Shown here: positions 44,756 to 55,360 of the stretch, one piece after another
Layout: every line of letters starts with the position of its first letter
How positions within the stretch are numbered: the first letter of the stretch is position 1
Origin: Acinetobacter terrae
GTDB taxonomy: Bacteria; Pseudomonadota; Gammaproteobacteria; Pseudomonadales; Moraxellaceae
NCBI RefSeq assembly: GCF_013004375.1
Contig: NZ_JABERI010000035.1
Location: forward strand, 1-64,000
Length of the DNA: 64,000 nucleotides
Reading direction: 5' to 3'
Translations under genes and position numbers: made by a program
The notes under the pieces: generated by a model
Database searches by the model: none
What the model saw: only the letters and a program-made list of their open reading frames with translations
Told to the model about the DNA's origin: nothing

Positions 44756-46321
44756 TTAATAACGAATACAGTTACGTCCGCTATTTTTAGCTTGATAAAG
44801 TTTATTATCAGCCATTTTAAAAACTTCAGTCACATCGTTTGAGTTTTTAGGCCAAAATGCCATTCCAACAGATATCGTAATGGGTCCGATAGAATCAATG
44901 TTGCTTGATTCCATTGTTTTTCTTAAACGTTCGGCAGCATTGTAGGCGACCTTGGGATCGGAAGTGGTCATTAATACAATAAATTCTTCCCCTCCTATGC
45001 GACAACAAATGTCTTCGTCCCTGAAATTATTGTTCATAAAACAGGCAAAGTTTTTTAAAACAATATCCCCTTGATCATGACCATAGGTATCATTAACATT
45101 CTTAAAAAAATCGATATCAATCGCCAGAACAGCAAAACTTCTTCCTAAACCCACCAATTCTTTTAAGAATATTTGCATACCACGTCGATTATATAACCCC
45201 GTCAGTGGATCGGTATTCACATGTTCACGCAATTCAGTAATCTTCTCACTGAACGCTTGTGAACTGAGTAGCAAAGACGTTCTAAACTTTAATACTTCAA
45301 AATACCAAGGATCAACTTGTTTGATTTTATCTTGAATGTCTGGCTGATTGAGCATGCTGGCCATTTTGGCCAAGCTATTTAAAGGTGAAGAAATAAAGCG
45401 CGACATTCTCCAGACTATAAAAAATATAAAAAAATAAAAAATAAAGATACCGACTGAAACTTTTAAAAGAATAACATTGGCTTGCTTTAACAACTCTTCC
45501 GTCGGTTGCTGAGAGACTACGATCCACTTCACACTCGGAATGTATGCAAAACCGGCCAAATTTTCAACACCACGACTATTGATTAACCGGACATTCCCCA
45601 TCCGTGTACGCACCATATAGTCCAGACCATTATTATTGATAATTTTTTCTCCAATTCTTGAATGATCAGGATGAAAAATAATGCGATTATCCTGATCAAT
45701 AACATACATATAGCTTTTTTTAAAGTCATACTCGGTTGAAAGCATTTTCTGAATTAGATTATTTTTTTGTAAATAAATCGTGCCACCTATCATACCGTGA
45801 TAATTTTTATTCTGGTCATAAATAGGTTGAGACAGCAGCACAACCAGATTATGTTTAACTGACCAATATGGCGAAGAAATATAAGTCGTTTTATGCTTTA
45901 AAGATTCAGTAATTCCAACTGTTTTATATGAAATATGGGTACTCAGATTTAAACTTTGCGGTGCAAAAGAGATGACTCTTTTTTGCTTATCAACAATTAA
46001 TACACTATTAAATTTGTTGGATTGATTTTTAAGACGCTTTGCTTCTTCTTGTATTAATCGAGGGTTAGAAAAATCCTGTCCTAACAGGTCAGCACTATAC
46101 TTTAACTCTTTGAGCATATCATCAAAATGCTGATCTGCACTGGTGGCAACCTTTGACGCATATTTGGCATTCACTGAAAGCGAGTTCTGAACGAGTTGCT
46201 CTTTAATCACATAATTGAGAATAAATATAGAAACAATAAATAAGCACGAAACACTAACAATGGTCGAAATCAAGATCAGTTTACGAAGATTTAATTTAAG
46301 TGCCAAGAGAATCTGTTTCAA
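44756..46321 (-). CDS. Cache-domain diguanylate cyclase, paralogue 1
   Basis: 521 residues. N-terminal membrane segment (LILISTIVSVSCLFIVSIF), periplasmic dCache-type sensor (ISSPYWSVKHNLVVLLSQP and YVIDQDNRIIFHPD), second membrane segment near 285, and a GGDEF domain with intact GGEEF and an RxxD inhibitory site (RDED) exactly five residues before it. It should make c-di-GMP with product inhibition, sensing a small extracellular ligand. It converges on the LOV sensor with 24 bases between stops. A paralogue lies at 50809-52370. Confidence 0.9.
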   Translation of the reverse strand: MKQILLALKLNLRKLILISTIVSVSCLFIVSIFILNYVIKEQLVQNSLSVNAKYASKVATSADQHFDDMLKELKYSADLLGQDFSNPRLIQEEAKRLKNQSNKFNSVLIVDKQKRVISFAPQSLNLSTHISYKTVGITESLKHKTTYISSPYWSVKHNLVVLLSQPIYDQNKNYHGMIGGTIYLQKNNLIQKMLSTEYDFKKSYMYVIDQDNRIIFHPDHSRIGEKIINNNGLDYMVRTRMGNVRLINSRGVENLAGFAYIPSVKWIVVSQQPTEELLKQANVILLKVSVGIFIFYFFIFFIVWRMSRFISSPLNSLAKMASMLNQPDIQDKIKQVDPWYFEVLKFRTSLLLSSQAFSEKITELREHVNTDPLTGLYNRRGMQIFLKELVGLGRSFAVLAIDIDFFKNVNDTYGHDQGDIVLKNFACFMNNNFRDEDICCRIGGEEFIVLMTTSDPKVAYNAAERLRKTMESSNIDSIGPITISVGMAFWPKNSNDVTEVFKMADNKLYQAKNSGRNCIRY

Positions 46322-46669
46322 AAACGCAATCTCGCAATACCGTGTCCAAATTTACACTTTATAACATATTTGCCAAACAAGTTAACAAATACATTTGTAA
46401 TAAACTTCATTATTTATATTTTCTAATCGAAATCAAATGACAGTATTCATTGAAATACTTAAAGATAGCGTGATTTATCTGCTTTAAAATTCTGCACTTC
46501 AACTCCGGATTTCCCTGCAATTTATATATATCGCTATTTAGAAAACCACCCCATTTCCAGTTCAATCATCAGCTAAACGAATGACTCTTTATTTAAAAAA
46601 CCGAGCTACTTACATAACTCGGCTAACTCTCTGATATTCACTCAGCTACTAAAACTACGTTCATGAAAA
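46322..46669. other. Intergenic region, malic enzyme terminator
   Basis: Contains the minus-strand terminator CCGAG/CTCGG plus six T at 46600-46622 after the malic enzyme gene, and the start region of the diguanylate cyclase gene. Nothing else seen. Confidence 0.55.
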
Positions 46670-48370
46670 TTAGAATGTGACACGCTTATAATCACGGTAG
46701 TTCGGCTTCCAGAAATTCGCTTCGATGGCTTGAGTTAACAACTCATCAGAGATGAGCGGTGCAACCCCCGCTTCCATCGCTGCTTTAGCCACTTTAAACG
46801 CAATCGTTTTAGATACCTGCTGAATTTCATTCAAATCAGGGAGCAGATCTGCTTCTGGATTCTGTAACATGGGTGAGCATGCTGCCAAGGTATTACTCGA
46901 TGCTATCAGCATACTGTCGGTTACTCGAGTTGCACCAGAGGCAATCACCCCCAAACCAATGCCAGGAAAAATATAAGAGTTATTACATTGCGAGATGTTG
47001 TAAATCTTACCTTGATAATTAACAGGTACAAATGGGCTGCCAGTTGCGATGAGTGCCCTGCCTTCGGTCCATTGCAAAATATCTGCTGGCACGGCTTCAA
47101 CTTGTGAAGTCGGATTCGATAAGGGCAAAACAATGGGACGTTCGCAATTAGCTGCCAGTGTCTTGATGATCTCTTCAGTAAATAAACCTGCTTGACCCGA
47201 CACACCAATTAACACCGTGGGTTTGGCATTTTGTACTACATCGAGTAAGGAAATAATTTCTTGTGCATTGCCCCAGTGCTCCACATTGTCTGGTTTTTGC
47301 GCGAGCTTACGTTGAAAATCAAGCAAATTTGGCTGGTTTTCAGTGATCAAGCCAAAACGGTCAACCATATAAATACGAGCACGTGCCTGCGCATTAGTTA
47401 AGCCTTCAGTCACCATTTTCGCCACAATTTGTTCAGCAATACCACAGCCAGCTGAGCCTGCACCCAAGAAGGCAATTGTCTGATCTTTCAGTTGTTTACC
47501 TGCAGCATGCGAAGCAGCAATCAGACTCCCCACGGACACCGCTGCCGTGCCTTGAATATCATCATTAAAACAACAAATTTGATCACGATATTTATTTAAT
47601 AAAGGCATGGCATTTTTTTGGGCAAAATCTTCAAATTGAATCAAAGCTTTTGGCCAACGGCGCTGAATGGCTGCAATCACATGGTCGACAAATTCATAAT
47701 ATTCATCTCCATTAATGCGTGGCTGATTCCAACCCATATAAATAGGATCGTTCAGCAATTGCGAATTATTGGTACCGACATCTAAAGTAATCGGTAAGGT
47801 ATAAGCAGGACTTATGCCACCACATGCAGTGTATAAAGACAATTTTCCAATCGGAATGCCCATCCCACCAATACCTTGATCACCCAAACCTAAAATACGT
47901 TCACCGTCAGTAATCACAATGACTTTGACATTTTTTTTATTCACATTTTGTAAAATATCATCAATATGGGCTCGATCTGGATAAGAGATAAAAATTCCGC
48001 GATGGCGGCGATAAATATCGGAAAAACGCTGACAAGCTTCACCCACTGTTGGGGTATAAATGATCGGCATCATTTCAGTTAAATGATGCTCAATTAAGTG
48101 ATAGAACAAAGTTTCATTGGTGTCTTGAATATTGCGCAGGTAAATGTGCTTATTGATCGCATCATTAAAAGCACAATATTGTTGATAGGAACGCTGGCTC
48201 TGCTCCTCTATGCTTTCAATGACATGAGGAATAAGGCCGTGCAAATTGAAGTGACTACGTTCTTGTTCAGTAAATGCAGAACCTTTGTTTAACAATGGGA
48301 GTTCTAAAAGGGTATTACCGGCATAAGGAATATATAAAGCTTGCTTTTGAGCCAAATTATCAGTTGTCAT
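46670..48370 (-). CDS. maeA: NAD-dependent malic enzyme
   Basis: 566 residues from the ATG at 48370 ([10 protein letters not shown]), matching the usual 565 of MaeA/SfcA. A longer frame to 48493 lacks support. It converts malate to pyruvate and CO2 with NAD+. Motifs: [14 protein letters not shown], the catalytic [20 protein letters not shown], metal-binding ED in [10 protein letters not shown] and [12 protein letters not shown] site [21 protein letters not shown], and the C-terminal [10 protein letters not shown]. Transcribed alone. Confidence 0.93.
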   Translation of the reverse strand: MTTDNLAQKQALYIPYAGNTLLELPLLNKGSAFTEQERSHFNLHGLIPHVIESIEEQSQRSYQQYCAFNDAINKHIYLRNIQDTNETLFYHLIEHHLTEMMPIIYTPTVGEACQRFSDIYRRHRGIFISYPDRAHIDDILQNVNKKNVKVIVITDGERILGLGDQGIGGMGIPIGKLSLYTACGGISPAYTLPITLDVGTNNSQLLNDPIYMGWNQPRINGDEYYEFVDHVIAAIQRRWPKALIQFEDFAQKNAMPLLNKYRDQICCFNDDIQGTAAVSVGSLIAASHAAGKQLKDQTIAFLGAGSAGCGIAEQIVAKMVTEGLTNAQARARIYMVDRFGLITENQPNLLDFQRKLAQKPDNVEHWGNAQEIISLLDVVQNAKPTVLIGVSGQAGLFTEEIIKTLAANCERPIVLPLSNPTSQVEAVPADILQWTEGRALIATGSPFVPVNYQGKIYNISQCNNSYIFPGIGLGVIASGATRVTDSMLIASSNTLAACSPMLQNPEADLLPDLNEIQQVSKTIAFKVAKAAMEAGVAPLISDELLTQAIEANFWKPNYRDYKRVTF

Positions 48371-48577
48371 TTCCAATCTCATTTTGACGTATTGTCGATG
48401 GAATGCAGAAGAATTCAATCCCATCTGACCAGGGTCTAGCTTAGCCCTATTTGGTGACAATTTGATATTTATAAGCTTGATAGCAATCCACAAGTGATTT
48501 TATCGGTGAATAAAAATAGCGAATAAGCAAAATTTAATCGGCAAAGCAAAATCACTTTTCTTAAATCAAGAATGATC

Positions 48578-48611
48578 AGTCTGCCAATTTATATAAAAAT
48601 TGGTAGACTGA
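48578..48611. terminator. Hairpin after dps
   Basis: Long stem CAGTCTGCCAATTT paired with AAATTGGTAGACTG. No long T-run follows, so it is a probable but weak terminator for dps. Confidence 0.45.
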
Positions 48612-48621
48612 CTCTAGATTG

Positions 48622-49122
48622 TTACTCTTCTAAAAGACTTCTTAACATCCAGGCTGTTTTTTCATGGACTTCAAGTCTTTGTGTAATCAGATCAGCTGTT
48701 GGCTGGTCATTAACTTCATCCACGATGGAAAAGATACTTCGAGCAGTTCGCGCAACAGTTTCATGTGCATTAACCAGCAGGCTGACCATTTCCTCCGCTT
48801 TAGGAACACCTTCTACTTCTTTAATTGCGGTTAATTTTACAAATTGTTTATAGGTTCCAGGAGCAGGAAAGCCTAAAGCACGAATTCGCTCAGCAATGAT
48901 ATCCAAGGCATTCCATTGCTCCGTATATTGAGTCATAAACATGTTATGTAAGCTATTGAATTGTGGCCCAGTCACGTTCCAATGAAAGTTATGGGTCATC
49001 AAATACAAGGTATAGCTATCCGCTAGCAGTTTGGATAAACCTTCAACAATTTTGGCACGATCACTATGAGAAATGCCAATATCAATTTTCATTGTTTTAG
49101 ATTCTTTTTTAGAACTCGCCAT
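48622..49122 (-). CDS. dps: Dps-family DNA-protecting ferritin-like protein
   Basis: 166 residues. AAGGAG lies seven bases before the ATG at 49122. Ferroxidase-site residues of Dps: [18 protein letters not shown] (His and the conserved H..HDxF-type pattern) and [15 protein letters not shown]. It forms dodecamers that oxidise and store iron and bind DNA in stationary phase or peroxide stress. It sits beside a truncated uspA, another stress gene. Confidence 0.9.
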   Translation of the reverse strand: MASSKKESKTMKIDIGISHSDRAKIVEGLSKLLADSYTLYLMTHNFHWNVTGPQFNSLHNMFMTQYTEQWNALDIIAERIRALGFPAPGTYKQFVKLTAIKEVEGVPKAEEMVSLLVNAHETVARTARSIFSIVDEVNDQPTADLITQRLEVHEKTAWMLRSLLEE

Positions 49123-49165
49123 TTTTTAGACTCCTTATATTTTAAGTGTATATGTTATATAGACA

Positions 49166-49459
49166 TTAAGATTTTATGACCATCACGGGCAATTCCGTTG
49201 AGCAAAGTACAGCTGTGGCCACACTTCCGAGTATCCATTTTTTAAAACCTTTACGACCATGCCATCCCATCACAATGAGATCAGTTTCAAGCTGTTTGGC
49301 AGTTTCAACAATACCCTCTTCAAACAGTACGCTTTTTAGGACTTTTGTTTCTACTTGAACACCCGCCGCATATGCAATTTCGCTTGCTTGTTTTAATACC
49401 TCTTCTGCATTCGCATAGGCTTGGATAAAGTGTTCTTTCATTGAAGCAGATACATAATA
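49166..49459 (-). pseudogene. uspA: Universal stress protein, truncated by tnpB element
   Basis: The reading frame ends 91 residues after an internal Met and is complete at its C-terminus, with the ATP-binding signature LIVMGWHGRKGFKKWILGSV and the end VMVIKS. Upstream it is still open to 49459 (YYVSAS), where the tnpB element starts. The first 50 or so residues of a normal UspA (about 145) are missing and are not found on the other side of the element. So insertion was accompanied or followed by loss of the 5' part. Confidence 0.8.
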
Positions 49460-50654
49460 TTGACATCCTCACCCACCTGAAAGGAGGATGATTCCTACTT
49501 CTAGACGCTTATGCCCAAGCGCAAGTATGTTCTTAGCAGAATTTAAATCACTGATTTAGACTTCCGCATTCACATTCCCATACTCTTATTCGCAAATCTG
49601 CTCTACCTTTCGGACTGCTTGCGGTGATCTCACCACAGCACGAACAGATTTGGGTTGTGAATCTCTCGTTGACTTCTTCAAACAATACCCCTGCGTTCTC
49701 GCATTTATACTTGAGCATTGTTTTTAGTGCTGAAAAACTTGCATCTAAAACAGACTTTGCCATTTTGGTTTTCACTAGTTTTTTCGCACTCAGATCACCT
49801 ACAACAATCAGTGCATTTTCCCGGACCAGTTCAGTACTGGCCTTATGCAAATGGTCTTTACGACTGTTTGCAATCTTGGCGTGTCATGCACGGACACACT
49901 TTTTATTCTTTGCTCGTTGAGCAATCCCTAATTTCTGTTCATATTGACGGTAGAACTTGGGATTTGAAATTACCGTACCATCGGAACAAGTGGCTATATC
50001 CTTTAAGCCCAAATCAATCCCGATCGCTTTAGTTCCTGTCGATTTCTCAGTTTTAGGACTATCCACAACCAAGCAGACATACCAGCGGCCACGCGCATCC
50101 TCGACAAATGAACCTGTTTTAATACTGTATTGACTTAATCCGTAGCTATCCCATATTTTAAATTGATGCTTGCCATATTGAACAAAACCATCAGCATATT
50201 TGATTGCTACTTTCTTGAATAGTATCCATCCAAGTGATCTTCTTGCTGATTTTTTGTTGCTGACACGCCATTTGAGTTTCGCTTTTTTGAATTGTTTTCT
50301 ACGTGTGACCAATTCAGCCGAAATCGCCTGAATAGTTTGGCTATGCAATCCACACTCTTTAGATGCGCCCTTAGTGTACTTATCAATATCATATGAACTT
50401 AAAAACTCACCTTTTCTTTTGAGGTGCTTAAAACTTAAATCATTCACATAATTCCAAACAAAGTTCACCTCAGATGCTAATTGGTCTAGCACCTTGCAAT
50501 GTTTGTCTTTTATGCGTAATTTAAGTGTTTTCATGGGCTTATTTTAGATCATGTTAAATTAAAGGTGTTGATTTTAAAAAAATCCAACGACATTTCATGT
50601 CGTGTCGCTTATATCTCTGCCCTGAAGGACAGAGTTTTACGCTCCATTTGATAA
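49460..50654 (-). mobile_element. IS1341-type tnpB element, copy 2 (dead)
   Basis: Homologue of 7244-8443 with both ends preserved and strong identity. On the tnpB strand the base string before its left end is TTTAT, as in copy 1. Its right end abuts uspA codons. Confidence 0.85.
49548..50534 (-). pseudogene. tnpB: TnpB, broken by a stop and a frameshift
   Basis: Aligns with the intact TnpB at 7253-8323. A TTA Leu codon has become TGA after KNKKCVRA (about 49885), splitting the gene into 49884-50534 and 49548-49850. A second lesion lies in the C-terminal zinc ribbon: CENC has become CECG with a one-base shift, losing the last RuvC Asp (LNRDLNSAKN). The protein cannot be an active nuclease. 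Confidence 0.9.
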
Positions 50655-50808
50655 ACTCGTTCAAAGTTTTGTGTTAGCTAAAAATTTACATGATAATTAT
50701 ATCATTAGGCCTATGTGAATTATCTGTGAATAAATGGATAAAACCTGTTTACAGCCAATAAGATAGATTAGGCTCAACGGTGAATTTTAATTAGTGGATG
50801 TCTGGAAT

Positions 50809-52370
50809 CTAGCGCGTACAGTTACGCCCCTCATGCTTGGCTTGATACAGTTTTTGATCCGCCATTCTCAGAACGTCCTCTACATCTTCAGAATTTCGAG
50901 GCCAGTAAGCGATACCAATTGAAATGGTCACCGTTCCCATATCCTCCATCTCTGTGAGTTCAACCGCTTTTCGTAGCCGTTCCGCGGCCTGAAAAGTAAT
51001 TTCCGGATCCGAAGTAGCCATTAAAATAATAAACTCCTCCCCCCTGAACGGCAGCAAATATCATTGTCACGAAAATGATATTTCATCACGCTCGCCAGCC
51101 TTTTTAAGACCACATCGCCTTTGTCATGGCCATAGGTATCGTTCACCTTTTTAAAGAAGTCGATATCCACTGCCAGCACAGCAAACTCGGTACGCATACG
51201 CACAAATTCTTCAATAAACAGGTTCATCCCACGGCGATTGTATAAACCGGTCAGCGGATCGGTATTCACCGACTGATTCAGCTCATCAATTTTTTCATTA
51301 AAATTCTGACAGCTTAGCATCAGGGAATTTTTGAATTGATCGACTTCAAAATACAAAGGGTCGATTTTGTTAATTTTTTCCTGAACATCCGGCCGACTGA
51401 GCATACTGGCCATTTTCGCTAAATGGTTTAAAGGCAGTGCAATAAAACCAGATAAACGCCAGACCATAAAGAAAATGAATAAATAGAATAGTGTAATTCC
51501 GATGGACACTTTGAAAATGATGCTGTTGGCCTGAGCAAATAGCTCATCAATCGGCTGCTGTGACACCACAATCCAGTTCACACTGGGAATATGCGAGAAA
51601 CCGACCAGACTGTCTATTCCTTTACTGTTCATCAGGCGGAAAGCTCCATCCTGTTGATTCAGCATCGTTGTTAATCCGTCACTGGTCTGGACTTTCTGGC
51701 CAATTTGCTGAGTATCGGCATGAAAAATGATTCGTTTTTGGTCATCCATGACATAGGTATAATTTTTCTTATAGCCATATTTGGATGCCAGCATTTCACT
51801 GACCAAATTCTTACTCTGCAGATAAATCGTGCCCGCAATAAAACCCAAATATTGTCCTTTGTCATCAAAGATCGGTTCAGAAACAATGACGATCAGTTTT
51901 TTCGTCGAAGACCAGTACGGAGAAGAAATATAAGTTTGCTTGTGCCTGAGTGACTCGGTAATGCCATATGTTTTCTGGATCTGTTTTGAATCAATCTTTA
52001 AGGTCGTCGGGAAAAATGAAATGATATGACCTTCACTGTCAGCCAGAAACACACTGTTGAAATTTCCTGACTGGCTTTTTAGTCGCGCCGCTTCACTGCT
52101 TCTCAAGCTTTCATTGGAAAAATTTTTGCCTAGTACCTGGGTGCTGAATCTTAAATTTTTTAATATTTCCTCAAACTGATAGTTGGTATGTACAGCAATT
52201 CTGGATGAATATTCTGCATTTAACGCCAAGGAATTATCTATTAGTCGTTCTTTAACTGTATAATTTACAAAGAATAAAGCAAAGACAAACAGACAGGTCA
52301 CACTCAGAATGGTTAAAAGTAAGATTAACCTACGCAAATTTAAGTTGAGCGCCAATAAAACCTGTCTCAC
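50809..52370 (-). pseudogene. Cache-domain diguanylate cyclase, paralogue 2, frameshifted
   Basis: Same architecture as 44756-46321 (membrane segment, dCache sensor, second membrane segment, GGDEF) with high similarity throughout. The frame is lost exactly at GGEEF: the coding strand has six G (plus strand C-run 51039-51044) where seven would give RSGGEEF. The inhibitory RDND lies five residues before. The two pieces are 51021-52370 (449 residues, ending in a scrambled SGGRSLLF) and 50809-51057 (C-terminal part of the domain). It may be a sequencing error, a decayed gene or a slippage switch. Confidence 0.8.
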
Positions 52371-53032
52371 TAGATCAATCCTAAGTGATGATTTATTATA
52401 TTTATATCATAAAACTTATTTTATAAATAATTTTTCTCAGCTCTAAGTTACAGATTTCAGTAACTAAATTAAATTTCAAGCCGAGTCTTTTGCCTCTGCT
52501 TCGATAAAATTCGACAATGATTTTAAAAGTTTTTAGGCTGCATCAATAAAGGAGTGCAATGGTGAAGAAGACCATGTTCATATGTTCATTCAATACCCAT
52601 CAACCATTCAAATTTCCAAGTTGGTGAATAATTTAAAATCAGTAAAAAGCAGAAGAATACGAAATCAATTTTTAGACTTACGGGGGAAGTTATGTAAAAC
52701 CTGTGCTTTGGTCACGTTCTTATTTTTCTGCCTCATGCAGTGGTACGCCACTCAAAATAATTAAACAGTATATCCAAAATCAACAAGGTTAATTGTTGCG
52801 AAATTTACCTCCACCTGAGAAGTACTGCTTCGCAAGATCGAGTAGAGTCCTATTTCATTTTTAAATTTTTTTTGATTATAATTAGATACTTATAATCCTA
52901 AAATGACGGGTAAAAATTGCCGAGATATCTTGACCAGACGCTTACCTTTATATTTGGTTAAAAAAACAAATATATAGATATCAAAAGAAGGCATATACTT
53001 TATAACAACTAAAATCACATAGGAGCAGAAAA
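52371..53032. other. Intergenic region with IS200-type tnpA remnant
   Basis: Apart from the tnpA remnant at 52522-52792 I see only A+T-rich sequence. AGGAG precedes the small membrane protein gene at 53033. Confidence 0.5.
52522..52792 (+). pseudogene. IS200/IS605 Y1 transposase TnpA, degenerate
   Basis: In frame, ECNGEEDHVHMFIQYPSTIQ then ISKLVNNLKSVKSRRIRNQF gives the HUH motif (DHVHMF) and following helix of TnpA. After a frameshift near 52690 the end VKPVLWSRSYFSASCSGTPL and IKQYIQNQQG follows. A stop lies before the HUH part as well. No intact tnpB is adjacent. Confidence 0.7.
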
Positions 53033-53236
53033 ATGCCTCTCAAATTTGTAATTCGCTTCACTAGTATTTTGTTTTCCGTATTAATTCTGGCTGCTATCGC
53101 CATTCACTTTTTCTTTTCAAGTAAGCTAACCACGGACTTATGGATCATTTTAGTGCCCACTATTCTGGGTGTTCCAATCTTGACATCAGTTATCTTTACA
53201 AAAGATGATGAATTGAGTATCCCATCTGCTGATTAG
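53033..53236 (+). CDS. Small membrane protein, two helices
   Basis: 67 residues with AGGAG eight bases before the ATG. Two hydrophobic segments (about 8-28 and 36-54) are joined by SSKLTTD, with an acidic tail (KDDELSIPSAD). A weak terminator AAAGC/GCTTTTTTT follows at about 53280-53307. Family not recognised. Probably an inner-membrane protein. Confidence 0.6.
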   Translation: MPLKFVIRFTSILFSVLILAAIAIHFFFSSKLTTDLWIILVPTILGVPILTSVIFTKDDELSIPSAD

Positions 53237-53312
53237 CGTATCTATATATAAATTAATAAAGTAGTGATCTAATTATTGAAAAGCTCATTGTAAAATAGGC
53301 TTTTTTTGTTGT

Positions 53313-53426
53313 CTAAAAATAAGAAGAGCCAAACTCAACAATTCGACTGGTTTTAATCGCTTTATGCTTTATCGCACCGGCTTCTTTGATCGAAGAAACT
53401 AGCTCATCAAATAAATTGTTATCCAA
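53313..53426 (-). pseudogene. NadS/HigA-type antitoxin, N-terminal remnant
   Basis: 37 codons: LDNNLFDELVSSIKEAGAIK then KTSRIVEF. This is the characteristic start of NadS-like antitoxins. GAAGGAG lies seven bases before the TTG. The HTH domain that should follow is gone. Confidence 0.6.
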
Positions 53427-53513
53427 AAAATTACTCCTTCACGAATTGAGACTCAGGATCGCTGTTTATGTGTCAATCAGGTTATTTTTAACTGAAATCA
53501 CCAAGAAGAATAT

Positions 53514-53651
53514 TTAATCCTCCTCTATAACCGAGTAATAAGTCACTCGAAGACTGCCGGTTTTTCTTTTATTGCCACGAGCACATCCTATTTTAGCTAT
53601 TCCATCGCCACTCTTAATGACATCACCTTGATCAGGCTGTATTCTGATGTA
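53514..53651 (-). pseudogene. RelE/HigB-type toxin remnant
   Basis: Minus-strand frame QPDQGDVIKSGDGIAKIGCA then GSLRVTYYSVIEED matches the central part of RelE/HigB-like toxins (PxxGxVI..GxGxxRK...RVxYY). After a frameshift FFLVISVKNN continues the family pattern. It directly precedes the antitoxin remnant, the usual HigBA order. The pair is dead. Confidence 0.6.
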
Positions 53652-53671
53652 AAAAATGCATTGAGAGAACT

Positions 53672-55249
53672 GTGCTCGAAATTATTGCTCAGCTGTGTGG
53701 CGGTATTGGTTTATTTTTAATTGGCATGATTTTAATGACCGACAGTCTTAAAGAAATGGCAGGTGAAACTTTACGAGTATGGCTGACCAAATTTACAGGG
53801 ACACCGTTTAAATCACTGTGTTCTGGTATTGGTCTGACCTTGATTGTCCAATCTTCTACAGCCACTACCCTTGCGACTATTGGTTTTGTCGGGGCGGGAG
53901 TATTGAGTTTTACCCAAGCAATTGGGGTGATTATTGGTGCCAATATCGGAACAACCAGTACCGGTTGGATGGTGGCTTTGCTCGGGGTTAAGTTTTCTAT
54001 TGCCACTTTTGCCTTACCTCTAATTGCTTTAGGCGCGCTGTTAAAATTATTAACCCATGGCCGTTTAGCATTATTGGGTTTTGTACTGGCAGGTTTTGGT
54101 CTGATTTTCTTTGGAATTGATCAACTACAGATTGCGATGTCAGGATTTGCTAAACAAGTCGATTTGTCAATTTTTAACTATCACTCATTTGGGCAAAAGC
54201 TGTTTCTGGTTTGGATTGGACTGATCATGACGATCTTGCTGCAGTCTTCCAGTGCAGCCATTACTGCGACTCTAGCTGCTTTAGCCAGTACAGCAATTGA
54301 CCTGCAGCAAGCCTTATTACTGGTGATTGGACAAAATATCGGGACAGTGGCAACTGCAGTACTGGCTGTTATTGGTGGCTCGGTTAATGCCAAGCGGACT
54401 GCAGCGGTGCATGTGGTTTTTAATGTGGTCAGTGCGGTATTTGCTTTCTTTGTATTGCTGCCCTTATTTAACTGGACCTATTATCATATTCAATCTATTG
54501 CTGCATGGGATGAGGTCGTTATAGTGGCGGCCTTCCATACTTTATTTAGTGTAATGGGCGCATGTATTTTTATACCTTTGATCCATCAATTTAATGACCT
54601 CATTTGTAAGTTTTTACCTCAGAAAACGTCCGGTGTGCTCGAAATTCTGGATGAATCTAATCTGGAGATTCCAAGTGTGGCAATCATTGCTGCAGAAAAA
54701 GTAGCGTATCAAAGCCTGATTCAGATGTTTGAGATATTGCGTCGTGCTTTTCAGGATGGGGCGACTGTTAGCCCAAAAGAATTCCAGCAATTAGATGAAG
54801 TGATTGAACAGCTAGAAGCCTATTTAGAGAAAATTGTGGTTCCAGAATATCAACAAGATAAACAACGCTTGACCTTTTTATTACGCATGATGGTTTATAT
54901 GCATGTTCTGCGAAGTGATTTGGAAGGTGTTTCCTATGCATTGGTTATTCGGACCCAACCACATATTTATCAAGTGGCTTTAGATTTCCTAAATATTCTG
55001 GATCATTATGCAACCAGTTTGGAATTCTTAGAAAATGCTGAAGTCATTGATAATTTTAAACAGGAACTGGCCAATCTTAAACACTGGACAGATGAGAACC
55101 GCGCAACCTTACGTGAAGAGGTGATGCAATACGCCACCTTAAACCGGCTAAGTGCAGCAAGAAGTTTAAAGCTTCTTGCTGCAAAACGCTGGCTGGACCG
55201 ATTGATCGCCCATACCAAAAGATTATCAAAAGTGCTGGCTGAACGTTGA
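53672..55249 (+). CDS. Na+/phosphate cotransporter family protein
   Basis: 525 residues, GTG start. Two inverted Na/Pi-cotransporter repeats with the QSSTATTL and QSSSAAITA signatures (GLTLIVQSSTATT, MTILLQSSSAAI) and GANIGTT/GQNIGTV motifs, eight or more membrane segments. C-terminal helical PhoU-like domain from about 350. It probably imports phosphate with sodium. Lying next to an arsenic cluster it may also matter for arsenate entry (inference). Transcribed convergently to that cluster. Confidence 0.88.
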   Translation: MLEIIAQLCGGIGLFLIGMILMTDSLKEMAGETLRVWLTKFTGTPFKSLCSGIGLTLIVQSSTATTLATIGFVGAGVLSFTQAIGVIIGANIGTTSTGWMVALLGVKFSIATFALPLIALGALLKLLTHGRLALLGFVLAGFGLIFFGIDQLQIAMSGFAKQVDLSIFNYHSFGQKLFLVWIGLIMTILLQSSSAAITATLAALASTAIDLQQALLLVIGQNIGTVATAVLAVIGGSVNAKRTAAVHVVFNVVSAVFAFFVLLPLFNWTYYHIQSIAAWDEVVIVAAFHTLFSVMGACIFIPLIHQFNDLICKFLPQKTSGVLEILDESNLEIPSVAIIAAEKVAYQSLIQMFEILRRAFQDGATVSPKEFQQLDEVIEQLEAYLEKIVVPEYQQDKQRLTFLLRMMVYMHVLRSDLEGVSYALVIRTQPHIYQVALDFLNILDHYATSLEFLENAEVIDNFKQELANLKHWTDENRATLREEVMQYATLNRLSAARSLKLLAAKRWLDRLIAHTKRLSKVLAER

Positions 55250-55257
55250 AACCTTTA

Positions 55258-55353
55258 TCAATCCTTTAACAGTCTTCTGGCATCTTTCAAAGCAGTTCTT
55301 AAACCTTCTTTCAGAGTGGGATGATAAAAAGGTTTCTTCAAAATATTATCCAT
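55258..55353 (-). pseudogene. Pyridine nucleotide-disulfide oxidoreductase, C-terminal remnant
   Basis: 31 codons: MDNILKKPFYHPTLKEGLRT then ALKDARRLL. FYHPTLKEGL is the typical end of dihydrolipoamide dehydrogenase/mercuric-reductase-like proteins. Such a gene is sometimes part of ars clusters. The rest is missing. Confidence 0.5.
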
Positions 55354-55360
55354 GCTCAAA

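Noticed and set aside
46670..48493. 607-residue version of malic enzyme
   Set aside because: The extra 41 N-terminal residues are not part of the family. The ATG at 48370 gives the usual length.
52582..52764. Stand-alone 60-residue protein
   Set aside because: It is the middle of a frameshifted IS200-type TnpA. The HUH motif lies just upstream of its ATG.
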